From assembly GCA_019749805.1 (NCBI GenBank), contig JAIEPH010000011.1, positions 62,001-126,000 of the forward strand: DNA of 64,000 nt, in the 5' to 3' direction. Each line of letters opens with the position of its first letter. The stretch's first letter is position 1. A model generated the notes under the pieces. The model searched no databases. It worked only from the letters and a program-made list of their open reading frames with translations, and was not told the DNA's origin. The DNA comes from Mycobacteriaceae bacterium (GTDB taxonomy: Bacteria; Actinomycetota; Actinomycetes; Mycobacteriales; Mycobacteriaceae). A program made the position numbers and the translations under genes. Shown in pieces: positions 44,991-53,052 of the stretch.

Positions 44991-45965
44991 TCACCTTTCG
45001 CGCGCCTTCGTCATCCATTCGAGCGGGTCACCATGTCCGGTACGGACGCCATGGTGGGCAAGCATCGCCCTGGCCAGTCCGCGGCGGTGCGCGGAGAAGG
45101 TCAGCACGTGAGCGACGATCCCGTAGAGCTGGAACGACTCCGGCGGGTCGCATAGCGCATCGATGACCGTATCGCCCAATCGCCCGGCCGCCGAGTACTC
45201 CGAAACCATTGCGCTCCAGCGCTTTGCAATATCCGTTTGATGAACGGCCAACTGTTCGGCGGTGCAGGTGTCGGGCTGCGTCGCGGCACGGTCGGGAAAA
45301 TCCCGGCCTTCGATCGTGGCCAGCCACACCTGTTTGGTCCACACGACGGCGCCAAGCACCGCACCGACGCTCGCTTCGGGACCATCCCATTCGAGCACCT
45401 GCTGTCCTGGCGAAATATCGTCTGCCCACTGCTCTTGGGACAATGCGGTCGCCTGGTCGATGAGGTAGGCGGTGTCGGCCAGGTCGTGAGCGACCATCAA
45501 CCTCGAGATGTCGGGCCGTTCGGACTCACCGGACTCTTCGTCGCTGTCGAGCCAGAGAGAGTGTGGGGGATGGAAGTGCAGCCCGTTCGGTGCGGGCAGC
45601 CGGAATCCGATCTCGGCCGCGCGCGACGGCGGTGTTCCGAAGGTACGGCTGAACGCGCGGGAGAACACCTCGGCCGACGACCAGCCCTCGTCGGCGGCCA
45701 CCGCCGATACGGACTCGCCCCGGTGCAGACGCCATGCCGCGCGCTCGAGCATGATGCGGCGCCGCAGCGCGGCGGGAGACTCCCCCGTCAGTCGCCGTAC
45801 CTCCCGGGAGAAGTGGAACTCCGACGCGTAACTGCTGCGCGCCATCTCCGGAACGTCGGTGTTGTCCGCGTCCACGACTGCGTCGAGCAGCTCGCGGAGT
45901 CGGTCTCGGTGGGATGGCTCGCTCACGGTGATTGAGTATGGTCGCCGGGACCCCGACAGGGACAT
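44991..45965 (-). CDS. AraC-type HTH fused to a DinB-like domain
   Basis: About 324 residues. The N-terminal third is an AraC DNA-binding domain (two HTH units: EMARSSYASEFHFSREVRR and SAVAADEGWSSAEVFSRAFSRTFG). The remainder resembles DinB/YfiT-like four-helix metal-binding bundles (LIDQATALSQEQWAD; WTKQVWLATIEG). Likely a one-component regulator of itself and the RibD-like gene. Start options: ATG 45965 (AGGA nearby), GTG 45926, and a longer GTG at 46001 that would overlap the divergent promoter. In M. tuberculosis no such gene lies here. Confidence 0.8.
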   Translation of the reverse strand: MSLSGSRRPYSITVSEPSHRDRLRELLDAVVDADNTDVPEMARSSYASEFHFSREVRRLTGESPAALRRRIMLERAAWRLHRGESVSAVAADEGWSSAEVFSRAFSRTFGTPPSRAAEIGFRLPAPNGLHFHPPHSLWLDSDEESGESERPDISRLMVAHDLADTAYLIDQATALSQEQWADDISPGQQVLEWDGPEASVGAVLGAVVWTKQVWLATIEGRDFPDRAATQPDTCTAEQLAVHQTDIAKRWSAMVSEYSAAGRLGDTVIDALCDPPESFQLYGIVAHVLTFSAHRRGLARAMLAHHGVRTGHGDPLEWMTKARER

Positions 45966-46006
45966 GACAATTCCTGCTGCGGTGCCAGGCTCTAATGTCA
46001 TAGCCA

Positions 46007-47164
46007 GTGACTGAATTCGACGAACTGTGCGCCAATGACCCCGAGCTGGCCGAACTACGGTCGGCCATCCGGGAGTTTCTCGTCGCCGACCGCGAGAAGT
46101 TCGGCTGGGAGCCTGCGATCGACTCCTGGCTGGCCAGGTGGGACGGTGAATTCTCCGCCCGGCTGGCCGACGCGGGGTTCGTCGGCCTGACCATCCCGAC
46201 CGAGTACGGCGGACACGGGCTGGGGCACCTGCACCGCTATGTGGTGACCGAGGAGTTGCTGGCGCACGGCGCGCCCGTCGCCGCGCACTGGTTCGCCGAT
46301 CGCCAGTTCGCCCCGTCGCTGTTGTCCTACGGCAGCGACGAGCAGCGTCGAGAGTTTCTGCCAGTCATCGCGAAGGGCCGGCTGCATGCGGCAATCGGGA
46401 TGAGCGAGCACGACGCGGGTTCCGACCTGGCCGCGGTCAAGACGCGCGCCGACCAGGTCGACGGCGGCTGGTCGCTGAGCGGAACCAAGGTGTGGACCAG
46501 CGGTGCACATCTCGCGCAGCGGATCGTCGTGCTGGCCCGCACCAGCCCGCTCGATCCCGAGCATCGGCACGCCGGGCTCAGCCAGTTCTTCGTGGCGCTG
46601 GACTCTCCCGGCATCACGACCGACCCGATCGTGCAAATGGGCGGAGAACATCACTTCAACGAGGTGACGTTCGACGACGTGTTCGTGCCCGATACCGACG
46701 TGCTGGGCAGCATCGGCGACGGCTGGCGGCAGGTCACCTCCGAGCTCGGCTTCGAGCGCAGCGGACCCGAACGCATCCTGTCGACGGTCACCTTGATCTG
46801 CGACGCCATCCGCGCTCTGCCCGATGATGCCGACGACGGTACCGCCGCGGCGGTAGGTGACCTCGTGGCCCGGATGATTTCGCTTCGGCAGCTGTCGATT
46901 TCGGTGGCGCGCGCGCTGGCGGCCGGCGACGATGCGGCGACCAGCGCCGCCCTGGTCAAGGATCTGGGCACCCGATTCGAGCAGGACTCCGTCGAGTTGG
47001 TCGCCGATCTCCTCGACCGATTGGACGACGGTCAAACCCCGGAGGCCCGGCGCCTGCGTGCGTTGTTGGACACCGCTCGACTGCATTCGCCGTTGTTCAC
47101 CCTGCGCGGCGGCACCAACGAGGTACTGCGGGGTGTGGTGGCAAGAGGATTGGGTGTGCGGTGA
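46007..47164 (+). CDS. Acyl-CoA dehydrogenase, catalytic-type subunit
   Basis: 385 residues with the complete ACAD fold: middle-domain motif SEHDAGSDLAAVKTR, flavin segment KVWTSGAHLAQR, and the catalytic Glu E372 in GGTNEVLRG near the C terminus. Starts at GTG 46007, 8 bases after a TAATGT -10 box (45993-45998), so probably leaderless. It overlaps the next ACAD by four bases (GTGA). Such adjacent pairs form alpha2-beta2 heterotetramers in mycobacteria and often act on sterol or other bulky acyl-CoAs. Substrate unknown. Confidence 0.87.
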   Translation: MTEFDELCANDPELAELRSAIREFLVADREKFGWEPAIDSWLARWDGEFSARLADAGFVGLTIPTEYGGHGLGHLHRYVVTEELLAHGAPVAAHWFADRQFAPSLLSYGSDEQRREFLPVIAKGRLHAAIGMSEHDAGSDLAAVKTRADQVDGGWSLSGTKVWTSGAHLAQRIVVLARTSPLDPEHRHAGLSQFFVALDSPGITTDPIVQMGGEHHFNEVTFDDVFVPDTDVLGSIGDGWRQVTSELGFERSGPERILSTVTLICDAIRALPDDADDGTAAAVGDLVARMISLRQLSISVARALAAGDDAATSAALVKDLGTRFEQDSVELVADLLDRLDDGQTPEARRLRALLDTARLHSPLFTLRGGTNEVLRGVVARGLGVR

Positions 47165-48174
47165 ACGAACTGGAACAACTCGTCGCCGACATCGGTGAGC
47201 GCTCGCTGGAAGCCCGGCACGGCAGGCCCGCGTACCCCGACACGTTCGACGAACAGCTATGGCGCAATCTCGAACAGACCGGGCTGAGCCGGTTGACGTC
47301 CTCCGAGGACGCCGGGCCCGCGGAAGCGGCGACACTGCTCACCGGCCTGGCTCGAAGTGCGGCAGCGGTGCCGATCGCCGAAACCGACCTACTGGCAATG
47401 TTTCTCGCCGTCAAGGCCAACATAGCCGTCCCTGAGACCGGAGCGCTGACCGTCGCGCTGGCAGATGCCGAACTGCACGACGGCACCGTCATGGGAACGG
47501 CACACGATGTGCTGTGGGCGGACTCGACGCCCGTGGTGGTCGCCGCAAAGACGGCCGAAGGCCTGTACGTCGGACTGGTGACCGCTGAACCGACCGCGAC
47601 GAGCCTCAACCTCGCCGGCGAGCCTCGCGGCACGTTCGCCTTCGAGTTCCAGGCGCACGACGTGCTCGACGTTCAGGTCGCCGACGAGTTCACCCGCCGT
47701 GGTGCGTGGGCCCGTTGCGTGCAGGTGATCGGCGCACTGGATGCCGCCCGCGATCTCACGGTGACGCATACCAGCGAGCGTGTTCAGTTCGGCCGTCCAC
47801 TGTCCAAGTTCCAGGCGGTGCAGCACTCCCTGGCCGAGATGGCGGGCGAGATCGAGCGTGCCCGAGCCGCCACCGATCTAGCCGTCACCGCCGCCACCGA
47901 CTTCGGATTCGACAGCGGGGCAACCGATTACGCTGTGACGGTGGCCAAGGTCGCGGTCGGCCGCGCCGTCGAGTCGGTGACCCGGATCGCGCATCAGCTG
48001 CACGGCGCGATCGGGGTGACCGTCGAGCACCGGCTGTGGCTGTTCACGACGCGGGCCCGCAATTGGGTCGACGATTTCGGCACGACAACGCAGTACGCGC
48101 GGCGACTCGGCCGGATTGCACTCGCCGCCGACGACCCGTGGCAGGTCGTGGTCAGCTGTCCAGAACCGCATTGA
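47161..48174 (+). CDS. Acyl-CoA dehydrogenase, partner subunit lacking the catalytic Glu
   Basis: 337 residues, shorter than a full ACAD. The C-terminal half is recognisable (VTHTSERVQFGRPLSKFQAV, with the FAD-contacting Arg; HQLHGAIGVT), but where the partner has GGTNE this protein has GTTTQ, so no catalytic Glu. The N-terminal part is diverged. It starts at GTG 47161 overlapping the stop of its partner, giving translational coupling, as expected for an obligate heteromer. Its 3' end overlaps the convergent nat pseudogene by 23 bp. Confidence 0.85.
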   Translation: MNELEQLVADIGERSLEARHGRPAYPDTFDEQLWRNLEQTGLSRLTSSEDAGPAEAATLLTGLARSAAAVPIAETDLLAMFLAVKANIAVPETGALTVALADAELHDGTVMGTAHDVLWADSTPVVVAAKTAEGLYVGLVTAEPTATSLNLAGEPRGTFAFEFQAHDVLDVQVADEFTRRGAWARCVQVIGALDAARDLTVTHTSERVQFGRPLSKFQAVQHSLAEMAGEIERARAATDLAVTAATDFGFDSGATDYAVTVAKVAVGRAVESVTRIAHQLHGAIGVTVEHRLWLFTTRARNWVDDFGTTTQYARRLGRIALAADDPWQVVVSCPEPH

Positions 48175-48846
48175 CGCGGGCCTCGACGTCCACCCGGTCG
48201 CCGAGGTCGGTCAGGTCGATCCCGAACCGGTCGGTCAGGGTGTTGAGCACATCGGCCGCGGTGGCGAAACGGATGCGCTCGGTGTTCCCGCCGCTGTGAA
48301 TCGCCAGGTTGCGGCCACGCAGATTCCAACGGGCGTCGTCGGTGAGCAGCGCAACCGACAGCCCGACGACGAACGTGGACTTCGGATACGTTGACACATA
48401 CCAACTTCCGACTTCACGGTCGATGCGCGGGCGCGCTTGGGTGGTGAACATGTACAGCGTCTGCCAGTCGCCGCGGATCTGCGCCTGTAGCTCGTAGCCG
48501 TCACCGTCGGAGAGGACGCGGTACGGCTCATGCCGGGTGGGTTGCACGGCATCGACCTGCAGCCGAATCGGTGACGACAGCGTCTGTCCACCGAACCCAA
48601 CTCCGCGAGCGCATATCCCAGCACGCCGTTCTGCTCGTAGCAGTAACCGCCGCGACGCCGCGCCACGAGCTTGTCGAACAAGGCCGCCCGGCCGAGATCG
48701 GCGACGGGAATTCCCGTCAACGGGTCGAGATTCTCGAACGGGATCGCGCCGGTGTGGGCCGCGACAAGCGCATGCAGCGTGTCGAGCGTCGGCGTCGCCG
48801 GCCCGGTGTAGCCGATACGAAGGAAGTAGTCGGACAGATCGGTCAT
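48152..48846 (-). pseudogene. nat: Arylamine N-acetyltransferase (nat), internally deleted and frameshifted
   Basis: The N-terminal 84 codons (MTDLSDYFLRIGYTGP... to ALAELG, with active-site Cys about 69 in RGGYCYEQN) join, in a different frame at about 48590-48605, to the C-terminal part beginning FGGQTLSSPIRL. Normal Nat (about 280 residues) has some 45 residues between these points, including the catalytic His and the Asp of the DVGFGG motif. Both are gone. The deletion is therefore not a simple base-call error; the frame change confirms loss of function. The C-terminal half remains open to the stop at 48152, suggesting a recent event. Confidence 0.85.
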
Positions 48847-48895
48847 GGCGTCATCGTGCGACCTCAACGCCTGTTGAGGTCAAGGGTGGCGACTG

Positions 48896-49669
48896 TCAGG
48901 TGCCCGTCCACTTGGGCGCGCGCTTCTCGGCGAACGCGATCGCACCCTCCTTGGCGTCGTTGGACATGAAGACGGGCGCCAGGATGTTCATCTGGTTGGT
49001 CCACATTTCCTCGGGCCCCCAACTGCGCGATTCGACGATGATCCGCTTCGTCGCGGCCACGGCCAGCGGCCCGTTCGCGGTGATCTTCTCCGCCAGCGCA
49101 ATCGCCGCGTCGAGCGCCTGCCCCGGCTCGGCCAACACATTGACCAGGCCGAGCTCCTTGGCACGCGTGGCGGGCAGGTTCTCACCGGTCAACGCCAGTT
49201 CCATCGCAACGGCGGGCGGAATGCGCTGCGGCAGCCGCAACAGTCCACCGCCCCCGGCGACCAGGCCGCGCCTGACCTCGGGGATGCCGAACGCCGAGTC
49301 ATTGGACGCCACGATCAGGTCGGTGGCCAGCGCCAGCTCGCATCCGCCGGCCAGGCAGTACCCCTCGACCGCCGCGATCAACGGTTTGGCGGGCGGCTTC
49401 TCGGTGAAGCCCATGCCACGGCCCTCGACCACGACGTTCTCGCCGCGTGCGAAGGCCTTGAGGTCCATGCCCGCGGAAAACGATCCGCCCGCGCCGGTCA
49501 GTACGCCGACCGACAGCCCGGCATCACCGTCGAGGCGGTCCATCGCGTCGGCCAGCCCGCGGCTGACGTCGGCGTTCACGGCGTTGCGGGCCTGCGGCCG
49601 GTTGATGGTGATGATCAAAATCCGGTCGCGCTGCTCGACCAGGACGGCTTGTTCGCTGTTGTCAGTCAC
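48896..49669 (-). CDS. echA1: Enoyl-CoA hydratase/isomerase EchA1
   Basis: 257-residue crotonase (M. tuberculosis EchA1 262). Oxyanion-hole motifs: GGSFSAGMDLKAF and the segment YCLAGGCELALATD; a Glu is present in FGIPEVRRGL. Hydrates or isomerises enoyl-CoA in beta-oxidation. The GTG at 49669 is chosen because TACGAT (complement of 49677-49682) ends 7 bases upstream, implying a leaderless mRNA; the open frame extends to 49708 but would overlap the kinase gene. In M. tuberculosis it follows the tgs gene; here it is separated from it. Confidence 0.88.
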   Translation of the reverse strand: MTDNSEQAVLVEQRDRILIITINRPQARNAVNADVSRGLADAMDRLDGDAGLSVGVLTGAGGSFSAGMDLKAFARGENVVVEGRGMGFTEKPPAKPLIAAVEGYCLAGGCELALATDLIVASNDSAFGIPEVRRGLVAGGGGLLRLPQRIPPAVAMELALTGENLPATRAKELGLVNVLAEPGQALDAAIALAEKITANGPLAVAATKRIIVESRSWGPEEMWTNQMNILAPVFMSNDAKEGAIAFAEKRAPKWTGT

Positions 49670-49704
49670 GCGGCTGATCGTAACGACCGGCCGCCAGGGG
49701 GCCG

Positions 49705-50850
49705 TCACCGCTTCTTGTTGCCGTTGCCGTTGCCGTTGCCGTTGCGCCCTGGCGGCTTCTTGGGACCTGCGGGCGGCGGCGCCTCGACGGCCGGGGGCGG
49801 CGGGGGCGGTGTCGCAGTCGGCGCTGGCGGCGGCGCCACGGTGCTGCTGCTGATCGGTTGCGGAGCTTGTGTCGTCGACGAGGGATCGAGTGCGAGCGCG
49901 AGGGTGGTCACGGTCAGGCCAACGAACGCCGCAGCGGCCAACAGCAGCTTCCGTCCCCGTGTCATCGGCTTGCGTTGCGTACGCGGGGCCACGAGATAGT
50001 GCTGCGACTCGACCACCGGTGCGGCGAGGACCTTGGTGGCCGGGCGCCGGTTCGTCGGGGTGTCGGAGAGCGCGGCACGCATCTCGTCGGCACTGCTGAA
50101 CGCTCCGCCGATCGCACCGTTGATCACGGCCGCCAGCCCCGGATCGACGTCGTGGCGCACCGCCTCGATCGGTGGTGGCGGCTGGTCCAGGATGGCTCGC
50201 AGCAACGAAACCGGGTTCTCTTGCGGAAACGGGCGTCGCCCGGTGAGTGCTTCATAGCCCACGATGCCGACCGCGTAGAGGTCGTCGGCGACCGAGGCAG
50301 GTGCGCCCGCCACGCGGTCGGGACTCATGTAGGCCATCGTCCCGACGATCTGGCCGGTGGCTGTGATGGCTGCGCCGTTCGCCTTGGCGATGCCGAAGTC
50401 CGCCACCTTCATCGCATGGCTCTGGCTGATCAGCACGTTGCCCGGTTTCACGTCGCGGTGCACGATCCCGGCCGCATGCGCGCTTTCCAGCGCGCTGAGC
50501 ACGTCGTCGAGCACGGTCCGTACCCGCGACGGCGCCATGGGCCCCGCCGCGATCTCATCGGCCAACGTCCGGCCCGGCAACCGCTCCATCACAATGAACG
50601 GCGCCCCGCGGTGCTCACCGCGGTCGTACACCGCCACGATGTTGGGATGGCTGAGGGAAGCGGCGGCCCTGGCTTCGGCTTCGAATCGGCGCCGCGCCTC
50701 GGCGTCCGAGCTGACGGCGGGATACAGCAGTTTGACAGCCACCGCCCTGTTCAGGCGGTGGTCCCAGCCGTCATGGACCTCGGCCATTCCGCCATGGCCG
50801 AGCAGCCCCCGCAGTTCGTACCGGTCCGCAAGGGTTTCGCGGACGTTCAT
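49705..50850 (-). CDS. Membrane Ser/Thr protein kinase with short repetitive extracellular tail
   Basis: 381 residues. Kinase domain about 11-265: glycine loop GLLGHGGMAEV, K40, HRDVKPGN (D133), DFG 151-153, MSPDR in place of APE. A juxtamembrane region and one TM helix (301-321) follow. The 60-residue extracytoplasmic tail is Pro-rich and ends in GNGNGNGN plus KKR, with no PASTA or sensor fold. PknB-like catalytic domain, but the tail gives no ligand clue. Start ATG 50850 with TACGTT 7 bases upstream (complement of 50858-50863), so leaderless. No equivalent at this locus in M. tuberculosis. Confidence 0.9.
   Translation of the reverse strand: MNVRETLADRYELRGLLGHGGMAEVHDGWDHRLNRAVAVKLLYPAVSSDAEARRRFEAEARAAASLSHPNIVAVYDRGEHRGAPFIVMERLPGRTLADEIAAGPMAPSRVRTVLDDVLSALESAHAAGIVHRDVKPGNVLISQSHAMKVADFGIAKANGAAITATGQIVGTMAYMSPDRVAGAPASVADDLYAVGIVGYEALTGRRPFPQENPVSLLRAILDQPPPPIEAVRHDVDPGLAAVINGAIGGAFSSADEMRAALSDTPTNRRPATKVLAAPVVESQHYLVAPRTQRKPMTRGRKLLLAAAAFVGLTVTTLALALDPSSTTQAPQPISSSTVAPPPAPTATPPPPPPAVEAPPPAGPKKPPGRNGNGNGNGNKKR
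49717..49745. repeat. GTTGCC hexanucleotide tandem repeat in the kinase gene
   Basis: Four exact GTTGCC units (49717-49740) and a partial fifth, encoding the Gly-Asn tail of the kinase. Six-base units keep the frame when copy number changes. Confidence 0.75.
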
Positions 50851-50896
50851 GGCCGATAACGTAGCCCGTGGGACAGTGCGTCAAACCGGGGTAAAC

Positions 50897-50910
50897 TAGA
50901 ACACGTTTCA
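50897..50910. promoter_or_regulatory. KstR operator between kinase and acyltransferase genes
   Basis: TAGAACACGTTTCA fits TNNAACNNGTTNNA at every fixed position. It lies in the 83-bp gap between the divergent kinase (50850) and PlsC-like (50934) genes, close to both promoters. KstR control is inferred. Confidence 0.65.
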
Positions 50911-50933
50911 ATTTGAAGCAAGGGGAAGCACCT

Positions 50934-51737
50934 GTGACCGACATCGAACCCTCGGAGCTCACCAAGTGGGATCCGGGTCTGACCGAACGCGTCATGGGGA
51001 TCATGCGGCCCTTCCTGAAGCGGTACTTCCGCTCGGAGACACGGGGGCTCGAGAACATCCCGCCCGGCGGCGCGCTGCTGGTCTGCAACCACTCCGGTGG
51101 CATGCTGCCGATGGACGTCCCGATTCTGGCGGCCGACTTCTACGACCACCACGGCTACGACCGCCCGCTCTACACGCTGAGCCACGACATCCTGTCGATT
51201 GGTCCGACGGGTGACTTCTTCAAGAAGATCGGCTACATCAGCGCCAACCACGCCAACGCCGACGAAGCGCTGCGTTCCGGCGGCCTGGTGGTGGTGTTCC
51301 CTGGCGGCGATTACGACGTATATCGGCCCACGTTCACCGAGAACGTTATCGACTTCGGCGGCCGCACCGGCTACGTGAAGGCCGCCCTGAACGCCGGGGT
51401 GCCGATCGTGCCCGCAGTGGGAATCGGCGGCCAGGAGACCCAGATCTTCCTCACGCGCGGGACCTGGCTGGCCAAGCGTCTGGGGCCGATCGCCCGTCTG
51501 GCGCGCACCAAGATCGTGCCGGTGTCCTTCGGTTTCCCGTTCGGGCTGTCCCTGGTGGTTCCGCCCAACATTCCGCTGCCGTCCAAGATCGTGATGAAGG
51601 TGCTGCCGGCTATCGACCTCACCGCCGAGTTCGGTGAGGATCCCGACATCGACGAAATCGACGCGCATGTGCGGCATGTGATGCAGCGGGCGCTGGACGA
51701 ACTGGCCGGCGAACGCCGGCTTCCGATACTGGGTTGA
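50934..51737 (+). CDS. PlsC/DAGAT-like lysophospholipid acyltransferase
   Basis: 267 residues. The acceptor motif CNHSGGMLPMD contains the His and Asp of the PlsC catalytic box, followed by VVFPGGDYDVYRP. Transfers an acyl group from acyl-CoA to a lyso-lipid or diacylglycerol at the inner membrane. GTG 50934 is chosen because AAGGGGAA (50920-50927) lies just upstream; the frame is open slightly further. A KstR operator precedes it, and a LipC-like hydrolase follows after 40 bp on the same strand, so both may respond to sterols. Confidence 0.86.
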   Translation: MTDIEPSELTKWDPGLTERVMGIMRPFLKRYFRSETRGLENIPPGGALLVCNHSGGMLPMDVPILAADFYDHHGYDRPLYTLSHDILSIGPTGDFFKKIGYISANHANADEALRSGGLVVVFPGGDYDVYRPTFTENVIDFGGRTGYVKAALNAGVPIVPAVGIGGQETQIFLTRGTWLAKRLGPIARLARTKIVPVSFGFPFGLSLVVPPNIPLPSKIVMKVLPAIDLTAEFGEDPDIDEIDAHVRHVMQRALDELAGERRLPILG

Positions 51738-51777
51738 GCTGGTTTGAATATCGGCCCGGTGGCTATCAAGGTCTTTC

Positions 51778-53052
51778 ATGAGTAAGCGTCGCTATACGGT
51801 GCTGCGCGCGGTCGCAGAACTCGTCAACGCCGCCAACGGCGTACAACCCATCGCTCGTGAGGGTTACTCCACGATCGGAGTGTTCGCGTTCGGCTGGCCG
51901 ACGTCGGAGATGTCACCGGTGTACATGGGCGTCTCGATGCTCGACGCGCTTCGTCGCGGACTTCGCGGCGACTTCCGGGGGACCTCGGGCCGAATCGCGT
52001 TGGTGTTGACGGCAATTGCGTGGGCTCTGCTCTACCTCATCCATCGCCGCAACGTGGCTGCAGAACCGCACTTCGAGGAACCACTGCGCAGGGCGCTCGG
52101 CGACGACTACGAACAGATCGCCGCCCGGTCGCAGCCGGGACGGCGGCGCCGCACCCGAATCGGCGTGTGGCCGACCGACCTGGTCCGCAGGCGCTACGTC
52201 GAGAAGGCCGGCACCGTGCAGTACGGTCCGCACGTCCGGTCGAACCGCGCCGACATCTGGCGCCGTGCCGACCTGCCGCGCGACGGTAAGGCACCCGTGC
52301 TGCTGCAGGTGCCCGGCGGCGCGTGGTCGATCGGGATGCGGCGCCCGCAGTCTTATGCCTTGCTGAGCCATATGGCCGAACGCGGTTGGGTCTGCTTGTC
52401 GATCGACTACCGCGTCAGCCCCAGGAACACCTGGCCGGACCACATCGTCGACGTCAAGCGTGCCATCGCGTGGATCAAGGAGAACATCACCGACTACGGC
52501 GGCGACCCGGATTTCGTTGCGGTAACCGGGGGTTCGGCCGGTGGCCACCTCTCCTCGCTGGCCGCGCTGACGCCGAACGATCCGCAATGGCAGCCCGGAT
52601 TCGAGGATGCCGACACCTCGGTCGTGGCCGCGGTACCGATCTACGGCCGCTACGACTGGTTCACCTCTCACGGTTCCGGCCGCAAGGAATTCATCGCGTT
52701 CCTCCAGAGATTCGTGGTGAAGAAGCCGTTCGCGCAGAACCGGCAGACGTACCTCGACGCGTCCTCGATCAGGCGGTTACGCGCCGATGCACCACCGTTT
52801 TTCATCCTGCATGGTCAAGACGACTCCATCATCCCGGTGGGTGAGGGCCGTGAGTTCGCCTCGGCGTTGCGCGAGGTGTCGACATCCACTGTCGCCTACG
52901 CGGAGATCCCGCACGCGCAGCACGCGTTCGATTTCTACTACGGGTCGCCACGCGCGCACTACACGGCGTGGGCGGTCGAGGTGTTCCTCTCCTGGGTGCA
53001 CGCCAAGCGCCGGGCCACGACGGAGTCGGCCGTGCCGACGATCACGACATAG
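51778..53052 (+). CDS. LipC-like alpha/beta hydrolase (esterase/lipase)
   Basis: 424 residues. The N-terminal 140 residues form a mycobacterial extension with a hydrophobic helix (IALVLTAIAWALLYLIH, about 73-89). The hydrolase domain shows the oxyanion segment VPGGAW, nucleophile Ser in GGSAGGH, Asp in HGQDDSIIP and His in PHAQHAFD. A paralogue of the LipC at 54482-55705, with which it shares the segment RGWVCLSIDYR. Probably cell-wall associated, substrate acyl esters. The 3' end overlaps the convergent tgs by 11 bp. Confidence 0.87.
   Translation: MSKRRYTVLRAVAELVNAANGVQPIAREGYSTIGVFAFGWPTSEMSPVYMGVSMLDALRRGLRGDFRGTSGRIALVLTAIAWALLYLIHRRNVAAEPHFEEPLRRALGDDYEQIAARSQPGRRRRTRIGVWPTDLVRRRYVEKAGTVQYGPHVRSNRADIWRRADLPRDGKAPVLLQVPGGAWSIGMRRPQSYALLSHMAERGWVCLSIDYRVSPRNTWPDHIVDVKRAIAWIKENITDYGGDPDFVAVTGGSAGGHLSSLAALTPNDPQWQPGFEDADTSVVAAVPIYGRYDWFTSHGSGRKEFIAFLQRFVVKKPFAQNRQTYLDASSIRRLRADAPPFFILHGQDDSIIPVGEGREFASALREVSTSTVAYAEIPHAQHAFDFYYGSPRAHYTAWAVEVFLSWVHAKRRATTESAVPTITT

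Noticed and set aside
48590..48605. nat break as a one-base sequencing error
   Set aside because: About 45 codons of conserved sequence are missing at the join, so a single-base fix does not restore the protein.
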